A stretch of 64,000 nucleotides of DNA from Fulvia fulva (taxonomy: Eukaryota > Ascomycota > Dothideomycetes > Mycosphaerellales > Mycosphaerellaceae), in the NCBI RefSeq assembly GCF_020509005.1, contig NC_063013.1:3348001-3412000 (forward strand), given 5' to 3'. This document shows, piece after piece, positions 10,512 to 24,573 of this stretch. A program made the position numbers and the translations under genes. The notes under the pieces were generated by a model, which did not search any database, was not told where the DNA came from, and saw only the letters and a list, made by a program, of their open reading frames with translations. The stretch's first letter is position 1, and each line of letters begins with the position of its first letter.

Positions 10512-13500
10512 GTATCCCCCCTCCTAAAACACGCCTTAGTCCTCTAAGCGTTATCTACCTTATAAGGCCACTTGCCTATCGAGCTCTATAATTACGCGAA
10601 CGCCTAATTATCCTCTAGTGCCCTATTGTTATCCGATAACATCGCATTCGCTCTATTAAGACTATCCTCGACCGGCTTCCTTCGAGAAATATATTGCCTA
10701 GTTAGCTAGCTTGCCCTAGACCTACGTCTGTCTTTAGCTAGTACTCGCGTATAATCCTTATAACTAAAGTTAGGTATTATTATAGGCTCTATAGGCTCTA
10801 CTCGAGTATCGAATATATACGGAGTAGATTCTATTAGAGGTAAGGCTCGAGGCGACTTATTCGTAATGGTATCTTTCGGAATGACCCTAATCGTATTAAG
10901 CCCGAGCACCTTAGTAGCTAGTAGGGACTAGTCAGATAGAGCTACGAAGCCTATAGGCGTAGATAACTCCGGCCGGTTATAGTAAAAGTCTATAATAGCG
11001 GCGGCCGCGTGTTTAAGTATATCCTCTATAGGTTACTAGGTCTTACTATCCTCCTCGTTCTAATATCTAGCCCATTTCACCTTATACTATATATCTACCT
11101 TACGCTTATGCCCCTTCTTTACCTTACCTACCCGCTTACGGGTATATATATTAAGGATCTTTCCCACCTTGTATATATACGTAGGTACTACTACTATATC
11201 GGCTACTATATTAGCCTCGGTAGTGTTAGGTTCGATAGTTATCGGTAGTAGCGGCGCTAGATACTACCCTTTAAGTAGTAGGAAATCGGGGTGGTCGGCT
11301 CGTTATAGTAGTAAGGTATAGAAGTAGTTATTAAGTCCTGCTAGAGCGTCTAATAGTTTTAGTCGATAAGAGAGTCTAGCCGGTATGACTTCCGTAATCT
11401 AGTAAGGGCCGGCATATTTCCTATCTAGCTTCTTAGATAGTCGAGTCGTACGGATATTCTTAGTACTAAGATATACCTAATTACCTACCTTATAGTCTAG
11501 AGGAATGCTTCGGTAGCGGTTTGCTACTTCTACTTAGAGAGCTTATAACATTTGTATATTCTCTTAAAGGTACTTATAAAGCTCGTAAATTCGACGTATA
11601 AAGGTTTCTACTAATCGCGTATCTAGTCGCTAGAGAGTAGTTAGTCCTCCCTCCTTTCTAGCGTTTAGGTTAACTCGCTCTATAAACTTAGGGTTGTAGC
11701 CTAAGGTAGCGTAGAACGGCGACATACTAGTAGTCTCGGACAGGTAATTGTTGATTACGAACTGAGTAAGGCATAGCCATTCTGCCTAGTTTTCCTATGC
11801 CTTGTTAGTAAATATACGAAGATACTGTTCTATCGCCTAGTTAGTACGTTCTAACTATCTATTAGTTTCTAGGTAATACAAAGAACTTAGCTTACGATTT
11901 ATACGGAGCATCTTATAGTATTTCTTCTAGAAGGTAGTAACCTACTACTTACTACGGTCTAATATAATAGTATTAGGAAACCCGCGCCGATAGAATATAT
12001 GTTTAAGGAAAAGCCTTGCCGCATTCTATACTATTATTACGCTAATAGGGATTAGCTCGACTTCCTTAGTAAGCCTATTAGTAACGGTCATAATGTTGTT
12101 ATAGACTATACCGTTAAGAGTACTATCTAGGAGTCCGATAACGAAGTCGACTATAATATGTTTCTAAGGCCGATCTAGAACAGGAAGTGGCTATAATAAT
12201 CCTAGTGGCTAGGAGTATAGAGATTTTGTTATACGGTAGGTACGGCAATTCGCGGTATATCTACGTACGGATCTCGCTAATCTAGGCTAGTAGAATTTAC
12301 GTACTACGAGTTCATAAGTACGAGCTCGTCCTAGATAGCCTACTACTAGAGCGTTATAGTTTATCTTGATTATCCTAGTCTATAAGGCTTAGTTATTTAG
12401 TACCTATAAGCTCTAGCCGTCGTATTGATTTCGAATATATAGCAGGTCGCTATCTACTTTATAGTGTGCTAGGTAAATCTTCGCTCTCTATAGTAGTGTA
12501 GGAGTACGGTCTTTCTATAGGTCCTTAATCGCGGTCTTGAGCTCGTTATTGGTTACGTACGCCGTCGACATTCGATACTCGAGTTCGGCTTCCCGTTAAC
12601 TTTTACGCGTCGCCGGTTGTTTAGTAGGCGCATCTCGTTCTATAGGCATAAACTCTTTAGCTTTAGGGTCTAGCTATACTAGTTCCTCTTCTTCCGGCGT
12701 ATCTTCTACTATTACCTATAGTAAGGCGATCTTAAGGAATCGCTTAGGAGGTAGCAATGTCTAATACTAATGCTAGTTCCGAGGGTCGTTTACCCCCTAC
12801 GGAAGGTCCTAGCTACGTCTCGTTAGGCTGTCTAGCTTTGTACCTTAACGTCCTAGACGGTATATTATCTTAAAGTTGAACTATAATAAGAACTTAGCCT
12901 AACGCGCTTGTCGCCGATTTAGCTACTTTGTCTTTATAAAGTATTCTAGGTTCTTATAGTCGGTATAAATCTTGACTAGCTATAAGTCGTTATTATCTAC
13001 TTCGTAGGCGAGCTCGGGTCTCTATTCCTTAAAAGCCTTAATAATAGCTAATAGTTCCTTGTTATAGATTTCATAATTACACTCCTATAGACTCAACTTC
13101 TTCGAGTAGAAGGCTATAGGATGTAGCATACCCTTCTCGTTATACTATAAAAGTACGCCGGCGTTTATAAAATCTAAAGAATCTGTCTCTACTACCGTTT
13201 CCCTACCTAGTATATAATATACGAGTATACCGGCTTTACTGAACGTAGCTTTCAAATTGTTAAAGGCTCGTTAGTAATCTAGTAACTATTGAATCCTTCT
13301 GTTCTTATGATTGCTTATTCCGTCCGACTTGGTCAGGTTTATAAGAGGAGTAGCTATACGCGAAAATGCTTCGATGAACCGCCTATAGAAGTTAGCAAAT
13401 CTAAGGAAGGCCTAGACATCCTTTAGGTTCTTAGGAGCTTCCTATGTCTAAATACATTCGAGTTTCTCGGGGTCTATCTCGATACCGTTAGGGGTTATAA

Positions 13501-16500
13501 TTAGCCTAAGATACCTCACCTTCTATTAGTAGAATTCGCTTTTATCGATGTCCACTATAAGTCCTACATCGCGTAGCTTAGTAAGAACCTTCCGTACGTG
13601 TTTAATGTGCTCCTCTAAGGTGTCACTAAAGATAAGTACGTTATCTAGGTAGGCCGATACAAAGTCGTCTAGGTGTTCTTATAAGACCTTGTTAATATAT
13701 AATTAGAACGATACTAGTCCGTTATATAAGCCGAATAGCAGCACTAGACACTCGTAGATGCCGTATCGTATCGTAAACGCCGTTAACTACTCGTGCCCTT
13801 TAGCTATCCGTAACTTGTTAAAGGCTACTATAATATCTAGCTTCGTAAAGTACTTCTTACCGTATATACGGTTAAGCGTCTCTTATATTAAGGGAATCGG
13901 ATACCGGTTCTTAATAGTGATCGTATTCAATCCTCTATAGTCGATATAAACACGTAGCCCACCTCTAGGCTTACGTACTACTAGTACTAGTATAGGAGAC
14001 TAGCTCGTCTTTTGCCCTACTTTCCGTACCTTCCCTTTAGATATTTACTCGTCTAGCTATTTCTTGACTACCTCGTTCTCCTTCTTAGCTAGGCCGTAGG
14101 GCTTACGGTATAGTGGCTCTTATAGACTATTAGGCTTAATATAAATCTTATAATCTACGCCTAGTCGGTAAGGTAGGAGTCCTTTATAATCCTTAGCTAA
14201 GAAAGCGTCCGTAATATCGTAGTATATCGGCGGCAACTTCTCCTTTAGGTTGTAATTAAACTACTTGTTCAAGAATTGGTCTAGATTATTAGTAGCTATT
14301 ACACTTAGCTTAAGCTCTCCGTCGTCGCTCTTACGCCTAGTAGGCATAATATAGAAGCACTTAGCCCTAGGCCGGTACGCGTACATTCCCTACGCGCGTT
14401 AAGAAACGCCCTAGTAGTCTACTTCTTCATCGTCTATGTCGTCTAGGTTATATAATGAGACGTTTAGCTCCGCCCCTCCTACTATAAAGCTCGCTACTTC
14501 TCTAGTAAAGGGCTCTAGTCCGTACCGTACTAGTGCCTACTTCTTCTTCTCGCGATAGTTTAGGGATTATACTGTTATTAATGTCTTATTCTATAGATAG
14601 TGACCAAAGTAGTAATCCGATCTAAATACTACCTCGCCTGTCTCCTAGAAGATGTTTAGGTTGTACGCTATAAGCTACGGTAGGCTAAAGACGATGTTAT
14701 ATTCGAGGTCGGTGACGTAGTATAACATTTACTCGTAATAATCGCCGATAACTACGTCTATAAGGGCCGCGTATGTGATCTGCCGTGTAGTAGCCGTTCT
14801 ATCTCCTAGTATTAGTCGTCGGCTTTACGTTAAAGGGATTAGGGGTATTATGTATTTACGTATAAATTTCTAGTCAAGAAAGAGAGAGGTAGAAGTAGAA
14901 TCTATAAGGCCTCGAGCCTTTCTATATTATATTATTACGGGTTATAATATATAAGGTATATAGCTAGCTATAATTTATCTAGTACGTATACCGATATCTT
15001 AAGCTCCTTACTATAGTCTATTACCGTCTCTTACATTCCGTGTCTCTTAATCTTATGCTCTTTCTGTCCTAGGAAGTTCGGGTGACCGCTATCTACTACG
15101 CTTAGGTAGCGGTCGTGCTATTTTCCTACTACGGATCGGCGGCTAGGGAACTAAGGTTCGCGTTCGGATTCGGCGTAGTATTACGTAGACGCGGTAGGCG
15201 ATAGTCGCTATTATACCTATATATTAGGTATTTAGGGTTAGTCGATACGTAAGAACCTATACGGTAGCGGTAGCACTTACCCTACTTCTTAAGGTCTTCG
15301 CGCTACTTACGGTTAAGCGTAGGTAGGTTCTATAGATATGTCGGTAGATCCTCCTTCTTCTTAGTACTAGCGTACTGTAGTAGGCGCTATACTAAGGCAC
15401 CTACTATACCGGTAGCGGTACTAGTAACTACGTTACCGTTATCCTAGTTATTCTAGCCGCTATTACCGTTCGAGTTACTATTACTACGGGGGCGCTCCTT
15501 CTACGGGTATAGTCGATCTGTCTCGTAGAAGCTCTCGTCTAGTGCGGTGTACTCCTCGATAACGTCTTATATACTATCTAGGCGGCGGTCGACTTCGCGG
15601 TCGCCGAAGGTCTTAAGAAAGTACTTACGGTTTAGTCGGTTACGGAACAGTATAAGCTCGGTCTTATCGGTCTATAATATCTAGGCGCGTAACTTCGAGT
15701 AGCGTATATAGAAGGCTATAAAGGTTTCGCCTTATTCTTGCTTATAGGTAGTAATATTAACTATAGCCTTAGTTCCTTTATTACGTATACTATATTAGCG
15801 TGTTATCTAATATAATAACTCTTCTCTAGTCTTGAACTCGTTAAAGGACTACTATCTAGGCATAGGGATCCTCGGCTTAATACTTCGCTAAGGATCACCT
15901 TACGTCTACCTATATACGAAGCGTAGACTATCTACCTTAGTACGGAAGGTTGCTATAGTTAGCTTTAGGAGAACACTACTATACTAGCTGTCGAAATTAG
16001 GGTCATTATCGTTCTTAAAGTGCTTAGGGTTAGGTACACCCTTACCGATCTCTATACCGCGAGTAAGGGTGCGGTTAATAGTAAAGAGACGTTCTAGAAG
16101 GTCAACTAGTAGTGTCTAGGTACGGGTGTTACGTATTCTCGAGTCACGACTATTATTAGGTCCTAGTCGCGGACGGTCGTTATTACGTCCTCGGCTATTA
16201 TTACTACGGTAATAGTCGTCTCTATCGTTATTACTACTACCGCTACCGCTACCTCTACTAGTAGCTTCGCGATACCTACGTAATAGCTACTCGAGTAAGG
16301 TCTCGCGTAGGCGGGAACGAGAGGGTCGGCGGCCTAAGCGGCCTCTACCTCCGTTCTATATAGTATCTCCTACCTTAAGCCGAGCCTTTAGGTTATCGAC
16401 TTCTTGTTATAGGGCCTAGTTCTTCACCTTAGCATCTTGTGCCTTCTTCTTCTCCTTCTCGTAGATCTCGCTAAACTGCTTATATAGGTTATTAGCTTCC

Positions 16501-17358
16501 TTATATTTCTTCTCTAGCTCTTATAACTTAGCTAGGTCGTAATCCTTCTTACTCTTAAGATCTACTACTATTTTCTATATAACAAGCTCTTTACTTCGTA
16601 GTATCTTATAGATGCGGTCGTATTCGGTGTATAGCGTAGTATACTAGGTGTTCTAGAGGTCGTTAGCTCGCTCTATTATATCGAGTTATCTGCCCTTAGT
16701 AATCGCCGTATTGACTACTTATAGCACGAAGTCGTAGGTAGTCTTCGGGTGTTAGGATGTAAGGGTCGTAAGGTTGTCTAGGGTGATATTCTAGTATTCG
16801 GATACGAGAATATATTCTGCCTTATCGAGTAATAGATACACCTCGTCTAGGTCGCCGCCTAGGTTCTCTTCGAGCTTAAACTCAAACAGTTCTATAAAGT
16901 TAATCTTACTACCTTCTTCTCGCTCGAAGGCCTTCTAGTAAGCTTTATTAATCTCTTATTATAGCGCGACACCGGTGTCTACTATAACCCGCCGGTTATC
17001 GTCCTATATCTAACTCTAAGGGAAAGAGGAGAGGTCGGGGAAAAGAGATATACGCTACTTACTTTTGCCCTTAGGCTTAGGTAGCGGTAGTATACCGCCG
17101 TTCGCTATTTATAAAGTTATACTATCTAGGTTCGGGGGAGGCGTAACGGTGCCTATATCCTGACTGTCTACGAGCGCGCGAATACCTACTAATAATATCG
17201 CTACGTTACGTTCTCTAGGTATCTACGCGCTATACGCCTTACTATATTCTATGTTCTAATATGACTCTACGCGTTTTCGAGTTCTACGGTTCTGTCTATT
17301 CCTGTTATTACGCGTCCCTTACCTAGATCCGCGATCTAGGTAGGGTAGTAGAATAAAC
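10512..17358 (-). mobile_element. Chromovirus internal domain, unit I (RIPed gag-pol)
   Basis: 6,847-bp internal region of a Ty3/gypsy chromovirus read on the minus strand, with many stops. Element order from right to left: gag (about 17,340-15,200; zinc-knuckle remnant near 15,250-15,290), protease (GLIDSTSTS at about 14,890-14,915), reverse transcriptase ([10 protein letters not shown], then TKLDI, then the YLDN box near 13,634-13,652, from YLDD by RIP), RNase H (about 12,950-13,250), integrase (MSPFYATLGYNP near 11,690-11,725) and an integrase-terminal chromodomain (YKVKWARY, then PIEDILKHAAAAIIDFYYN, about 10,970-11,190). The chromodomain places it among chromoviruses, which target heterochromatin. 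It is inactive. Confidence 0.85.
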
Positions 17359-17542
17359 TATAAGGGCGCGCGTATTATAGGGTCCGAACGAGATAGTTGT
17401 TATTCTACGAAGCTACGAAAGAGGAGCGCGAGGCGCGGCGAAGTTATAAAGTAAAGCTAAGCCGCGCTAACCCGATACGGAAGGTCCGCGGTTTAGCCGG
17501 GCCGACGTAGCTATAGTAGGGGGTCGCGGGCTACCCGTAATA
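17359..17542 (-). repeat. LTR 2 (184 bp, shared by units I and II)
   Basis: Single LTR that serves as 5' LTR of unit I and 3' LTR of unit II. It has the same ends and length as LTR 1 and lies exactly 7,031 bp from it. It differs from LTR 1 by only a few C/T or G/A changes. Confidence 0.85.
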
Positions 17543-20500
17543 GTATCCCCCCTCCTAAAACACGCCTTAGTCCTCTAAGCGTTATCTACCTTATAAGGCC
17601 ACTTGCCTATCGAGCTCTATAATTACGCGAACGCCTAATTATCCTCTAGTGCCCTATCGTTATCCGATAACATCGCATTCGCTCTATTAAGACTATCCTC
17701 GACCGGCTTCCTTCGAGAAATATATTGCCTAGTTAGCTAGCTTGCCCTAGACCTACGTCTGTCTTTAGCTAGTACTCGCGTATAATCCTTATAACTAAAG
17801 TTAGGTATTATTATAGGCTCTATAGGCTCTACTCGAGTATCGAATATATACGGAGTAGATTCTATTAGAGGTAAGGCTCGAGGCGACTTATTCGTAATGG
17901 TATCTTTCGGAATGACCCTAATCGTATTAAGCCCGAGCACCTTAGTAGCTAGTAGGGACTAGTCAGATAGAGCTACGAAGCCTATAGGCGTAGATAACTC
18001 CGGCCGGTTATAGTAAAAGTCTATAATAGCGGCGGCCGCGTGTTTAAGTATATCCTCTATAGGTTACTAGGTCTTACTATCCTCCTCGTTCTAATATCTA
18101 GCCCATTTCACCTTATACTATATATCTACCTTACGCTTATGCCCCTTCTTTACCTTACCTACCCGCTTACGGGTATATATATTAAGGATCTTTCCCACCT
18201 TGTATATATACGTAGGTACTACTACTATATCGGCTACTATATTAGCCTCGGTAGTGTTAGGTTCGATAGTTATCGGTAGTAGCGGCGCTAGATACTACCC
18301 TTTAAGTAGTAGGAAATCGGGGTGGTCGGCTCGTTATAGTAGTAAGGTATAGAAGTAGTTATTAAGTCCTGCTAGAGCGTCTAATAGTTTTAGTCGATAA
18401 GAGAGTCTAGCCGGTATGACTTCCGTAATCTAGTAAGGGCCGGCATATTTCCTATCTAGCTTCTTAGATAGTCGAGTCGTACGGATATTCTTAGTACTAA
18501 GATATACCTAATTACCTACCTTATAGTCTAGAGGAATGCTTCGGTAGCGGTTTGCTACTTCTACTTAGAGAGCTTATAACATTCGTATATTCTCTTAAAG
18601 GTACTTATAAAGCTCGTAAATTCGACGTATAAAGGTTTCTACTAATCGCGTATCTAGTCGCTAGAGAGTAGTTAGTCCTCCCTCCTTTCTAGCGTTTAGG
18701 TTAACTCGCTCTATAAACTTAGGGTTGTAGCCTAAGGTAGCGTAGAACGGCGACATACTAGTAGTCTCGGACAGGTAATTGTTGATTACGAACTGAGTAA
18801 GGCATAGCCATTCTGCCTAGTTTTCCTATGCCTTGTTAGTAAATATACGAAGATACTGTTCTATCGCCTAGTTAGTACGTTCTAACTATCTATTAGTTTC
18901 TAGGTAATACAAAGAACTTAGCTTACGATTTATACGGAGCATCTTATAGTATTTCTTCTAGAAGGTAGTAACCTACTACTTACTACGGTCTAATATAATA
19001 GTATTAGGAAACCCGCGCCGATAGAATATATGTTTAAGGAAAAGCCTTGCCGCATTCTATACTATTATTACGCTAATAGGGATTAGCTCGACTTCCTTAG
19101 TAAGCCTATTAGTAACGGTCATAATGTTGTTATAGACTATACCGTTAAGAGTACTATCTAGGAGTCCGATAACGAAGTCGACTATAATATGTTTCTAAGG
19201 CCGATCTAGAACAGGAAGTGGCTATAATAATCCTAGTGGCTAGGAGTATAGAGATTTTGTTATACGGTAGGTACGGCAATTCGCGGTATATCTACGTACG
19301 GATCTCGCTAATCTAGGCTAGTAGAATTTACGTACTACGAGTTCATAAGTACGAGCTCGTCCTAGATAGCCTACTACTAGAGCGTTATAGTTTATCTTGA
19401 TTATCCTAGTCTATAAGGCTTAGTTATTTAGTACCTATAAGCTCTAGCCGTCGTATTGATTTCGAATATATAGCAGGTCGCTATCTACTTTATAGTGTGC
19501 TAGGTAAATCTTCGCTCTCTATAGTAGTGTAGGAGTACGGTCTTTCTATAGGTCCTTAATCGCGGTCTTGAGCTCGTTATTGGTTACGTACGCCGTCGAC
19601 ATTCGATACTCGAGTTCGGCTTCCCGTTAACTTTTACGCGTCGCCGGTTGTTTAGTAGGCGCATCTCGTTCTATAGGCATAAACTCTTTAGCTTTAGGGT
19701 CTAGCTATACTAGTTCCTCTTCTTCCGGCGTATCTTCTACTATTACCTATAGTAAGGCGATCTTAAGGAATCGCTTAGGAGGTAGCAATGTCTAATACTA
19801 ATGCTAGTTCCGAGGGTCGTTTACCCCCTACGGAAGGTCCTAGCTACGTCTCGTTAGGCTGTCTAGCTTTGTACCTTAACGTCCTAGACGGTATATTATC
19901 TTAAAGTTGAACTATAATAAGAACTTAGCCTAACGCGCTTGTCGCCGATTTAGCTACTTTGTCTTTATAAAGTATTCTAGGTTCTTATAGTCGGTATAAA
20001 TCTTGACTAGCTATAAGTCGTTATTATCTACTTCGTAGGCGAGCTCGGGTCTCTATTCCTTAAAAGCCTTAATAATAGCTAATAGTTCCTTGTTATAGAT
20101 TTCATAATTACACTCCTATAGACTCAACTTCTTCGAGTAGAAGGCTATAGGATGTAGCATACCCTTCTCGTTATACTATAAAAGTACGCCGGCGTTTATA
20201 AAATCTAAAGAATCTGTCTCTACTACCGTTTCCCTACCTAGTATATAATATACGAGTATACCGGCTTTACTGAACGTAGCTTTCAAATTGTTAAAGGCTC
20301 GTTAGTAATCTAGTAACTATTGAATCCTTCTGTTCTTATGATTGCTTATTCCGTCCGACTTGGTCAGGTTTATAAGAGGAGTAGCTATACGCGAAAATGC
20401 TTCGATGAACCGCCTATAGAAGTTAGCAAATCTAAGGAAGGCCTAGACATCCTTTAGGTTCTTAGGAGCTTCCTATGTCTAAATACATTCGAGTTTCTCG

Positions 20501-23500
20501 GGGTCTATCTCGATACCGTTAGGGGTTATAATTAGCCTAAGATACCTCACCTTCTATTAGTAGAATTCGCTTTTATCGATGTCCACTATAAGTCCTACAT
20601 CGCGTAGCTTAGTAAGAACCTTCCGTACGTGTTTAATGTGCTCCTCTAAGGTGTCACTAAAGATAAGTACGTTATCTAGGTAGGCCGATACAAAGTCGTC
20701 TAGGTGTTCTTATAAGACCTTGTTAATATATAATTAGAACGATACTAGTCCGTTATATAAGCCGAATAGCAGCACTAGACACTCGTAGATGCCGTATCGT
20801 ATCGTAAACGCCGTTAACTACTCGTGCCCTTTAGCTATCCGTAACTTGTTAAAGGCTACTATAATATCTAGCTTCGTAAAGTACTTCTTACCGTATATAC
20901 GGTTAAGCGTCTCTTATATTAAGGGAATCGGATACCGGTTCTTAATAGTGATCGTATTCAATCCTCTATAGTCGATATAAACACGTAGCCCACCTCTAGG
21001 CTTACGTACTACTAGTACTAGTATAGGAGACTAGCTCGTCTTTTGCCCTACTTTCCGTACCTTCCCTTTAGATATTTACTCGTCTAGCTATTTCTTGACT
21101 ACCTCGTTCTCCTTCTTAGCTAGGCCGTAGGGCTTACGGTATAGTGGCTCTTATAGACTATTAGGCTTAATATAAATCTTATAATCTACGCCTAGTCGGT
21201 AAGGTAGGAGTCCTTTATAATCCTTAGCTAAGAAAGCGTCCGTAATATCGTAGTATATCGGCGGCAACTTCTCCTTTAGGTTGTAATTAAACTACTTGTT
21301 CAAGAATTGGTCTAGATCATTAGTAGCTATTACACTTAGCTTAAGCTCTCCGTCGTCGCTCTTACGCCTAGTAGGCATAATATAGAAGCACTTAGCCCTA
21401 GGCCGGTACGCGTACATTCCCTACGCGCGTTAAGAAACGCCCTAGTAGTCTACTTCTTCATCGTCTATGTCGTCTAGGTTATATAATGAGACGTTTAGCT
21501 CCGCCCCTCCTACTATAAAGCTCGCTACTTCTCTAGTAAAGGGCTCTAGTCCGTACCGTACTAGTGCCTACTTCTTCTTCTCGCGATAGTTTAGGGATTA
21601 TACTGTTATTAATGTCTTATTCTATAGATAGTGACCAAAGTAGTAATCCGATCTAAATACTACCTCGCCTGTCTCCTAGAAGATGTTTAGGTTGTACGCT
21701 ATAAGCTACGGTAGGCTAAAGACGATGTTATATTCGAGGTCGGTGACGTAGTATAACATTTACTCGTAATAATCGCCGATAACTACGTCTATAAGGGCCG
21801 CGTATGTGATCTGCCGTGTAGTAGCCGTTCTATCTCCTAGTATTAGTCGTCGGCTTTACGTTAAAGGGATTAGGGGTATTATGTATTTACGTATAAATTT
21901 CTAGTCAAGAAAGAGAGAGGTAGAAGTAGAATCTATAAGGCCTCGAGCCTTTCTATATTATATTATTACGGGTTATAATATATAAGGTATATAGCTAGCT
22001 ATAATTTATCTAGTACGTATACCGATATCTTAAGCTCCTTACTATAGTCTATTACCGTCTCTTACATTCCGTGTCTCTTAATCTTATGCTCTTTCTGTCC
22101 TAGGAAGTTCGGGTGACCGCTATCTACTACGCTTAGGTAGCGGTCGTGCTATTTTCCTACTACGGATCGGCGGCTAGGGAACTAAGGTTCGCGTTCGGAT
22201 TCGGCGTAGTATTACGTAGACGCGGTAGGCGATAGTCGCTATTATACCTATATATTAGGTATTTAGGGTTAGTCGATACGTAAGAACCTATACGGTAGCG
22301 GTAGCACTTACCCTACTTCTTAAGGTCTTCGCGCTACTTACGGTTAAGCGTAGGTAGGTTCTATAGATATGTCGGTAGATCCTCCTTCTTCTTAGTACTA
22401 GCGTACTGTAGTAGGCGCTATACTAAGGCACCTACTATACCGGTAGCGGTACTAGTAACTACGTTACCGTTATCCTAGTTATTCTAGCCGCTATTACCGT
22501 TCGAGTTACTATTACTACGGGGGCGCTCCTTCTACGGGTATAGTCGATCTGTCTCGTAGAAGCTCTCGTCTAGTGCGGTGTACTCCTCGATAACGTCTTA
22601 TATACTATCTAGGCGGCGGTCGACTTCGCGGTCGCCGAAGGTCTTAAGAAAGTACTTACGGTTTAGTCGGTTACGGAACAGTATAAGCTCGGTCTTATCG
22701 GTCTATAATATCTAGGCGCGTAACTTCGAGTAGCGTATATAGAAGGCTATAAAGGTTTCGCCTTATTCTTGCTTATAGGTAGTAATATTAACTATAGCCT
22801 TAGTTCCTTTATTACGTATACTATATTAGCGTGTTATCTAATATAATAACTCTTCTCTAGTCTTGAACTCGTTAAAGGACTACTATCTAGGCATAGGGAT
22901 CCTCGGCTTAATACTTCGCTAAGGATCACCTTACGTCTACCTATATACGAAGCGTAGACTATCTACCTTAGTACGGAAGGTTGCTATAGTTAGCTTTAGG
23001 AGAACACTACTATACTAGCTGTCGAAATTAGGGTCATTATCGTTCTTAAAGTGCTTAGGGTTAGGTACACCCTTACCGATCTCTATACCGCGAGTAAGGG
23101 TGCGGTTAATAGTAAAGAGACGTTCTAGAAGGTCAACTAGTAGTGTCTAGGTACGGGTGTTACGTATTCTCGAGTCACGACTATTATTAGGTCCTAGTCG
23201 CGGACGGTCGTTATTACGTCCTCGGCTATTATTACTACGGTAATAGTCGTCTCTATCGTTATTACTACTACCGCTACCGCTACCTCTACTAGTAGCTTCG
23301 CGATACCTACGTAATAGCTACTCGAGTAAGGTCTCGCGTAGGCGGGAACGAGAGGGTCGGCGGCCTAAGCGGCCTCTACCTCCGTTCTATATAGTATCTC
23401 CTACCTTAAGCCGAGCCTTTAGGTTATCGACTTCTTGTTATAGGGCCTAGTTCTTCACCTTAGCATCTTGTGCCTTCTTCTTCTCCTTCTCGTAGATCTC

Positions 23501-24389
23501 GCTAAACTGCTTATATAGGTTATTAGCTTCCTTATATTTCTTCTCTAGCTCTTATAACTTAGCTAGGTCGTAATCCTTCTTACTCTTAAGATCTACTACT
23601 ATTTTCTATATAACAAGCTCTTTACTTCGTAGTATCTTATAGATGCGGTCGTATTCGGTGTATAGCGTAGTATACTAGGTGTTCTAGAGGTCGTTAGCTC
23701 GCTCTATTATATCGAGTTATCTGCCCTTAGTAATCGCCGTATTGACTACTTATAGCACGAAGTCGTAGGTAGTCTTCGGGTGTTAGGATGTAAGGGTCGT
23801 AAGGTTGTCTAGGGTGATATTCTAGTATTCGGATACGAGAATATATTCTGCCTTATCGAGTAATAGATACACCTCGTCTAGGTCGCCGCCTAGGTTCTCT
23901 TCGAGCTTAAACTCAAACAGTTCTATAAAGTTAATCTTACTACCTTCTTCTCGCTCGAAGGCCTTCTAGTAAGCTTTATTAATCTCTTATTATAGCGCGA
24001 CACCGGTGTCTACTATAACCCGCCGGTTATCGTCCTATATCTAACTCTAAGGGAAAGAGGAGAGGTCGGGGAAAAGAGATATACGCTACTTACTTTTGCC
24101 CTTAGGCTTAGGTAGCGGTAGTATACCGCCGTTCGCTATTTATAAAGTTATACTATCTAGGTTCGGGGGAGGCGTAACGGTGCCTATATCCTGACTGTCT
24201 ACGAGCGCGCGAATACCTACTAATAATATCGCTACGTTACGTTCTCTAGGCATCTACGCGCTATACGCCTTACCGTGTTCTATATTCTAATACGACTCTA
24301 CGCGTTCTCGAGTTCTACGGTTCTGTCTGTTCCTATTATTACGCGTTCCTTACCTAGATCCGCGATCTAGGTAGGGTAGTAGAACAAAC
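17543..24389 (-). mobile_element. Chromovirus internal domain, unit II (RIPed gag-pol)
   Basis: Second 6,847-bp internal domain, collinear with unit I at an offset of 7,031 with no indel seen. Over most of its length it differs from unit I only at isolated sites (for example T/C at 10,553+1,000 = 11,553 versus 18,584, and T/C at 14,287 versus 21,318). The last roughly 150 bases (about 24,240-24,389) match unit III rather than unit I. Same domain order and stops as unit I. Confidence 0.85.
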
Positions 24390-24573
24390 TGTAAGGGCGC
24401 GCGTATTATAGGGTCCGAACGAGATAGTTGTTGTTCTACGAAGCTACGAAAGAGGAGCGCGAGGCGCGGCGAAGTTATAAAGCAAAGCTAAGCCGCGCTA
24501 ACCCGATACGGAAGGTCCGCGGTTTAGCCGGGCCGACGTAGCTATAGTAGGGGGTCGCGGGCTACCCGTAATA
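24390..24573 (-). repeat. LTR 3 (184 bp, shared by units II and III)
   Basis: Third LTR. Its + strand start is TGTAAGGG, so the CA end of the element is intact here, unlike LTRs 1 and 2. It is 7,031 bp from both neighbours. Confidence 0.85.

Noticed and set aside
10706..10909. 67-codon minus-strand ORF present three times (also 17737-17940 and 24768-24971)
   Set aside because: It lies in the chromovirus between the chromodomain and the 3' LTR, in element sense, and is only an open stretch between RIP stops. It is not a separate gene.
11009..11248. 79-codon and 60-codon plus-strand ORFs repeated in each unit (also near 13758)
   Set aside because: They are antisense to the chromodomain and reverse transcriptase; the minus strand carries the real protein similarity.
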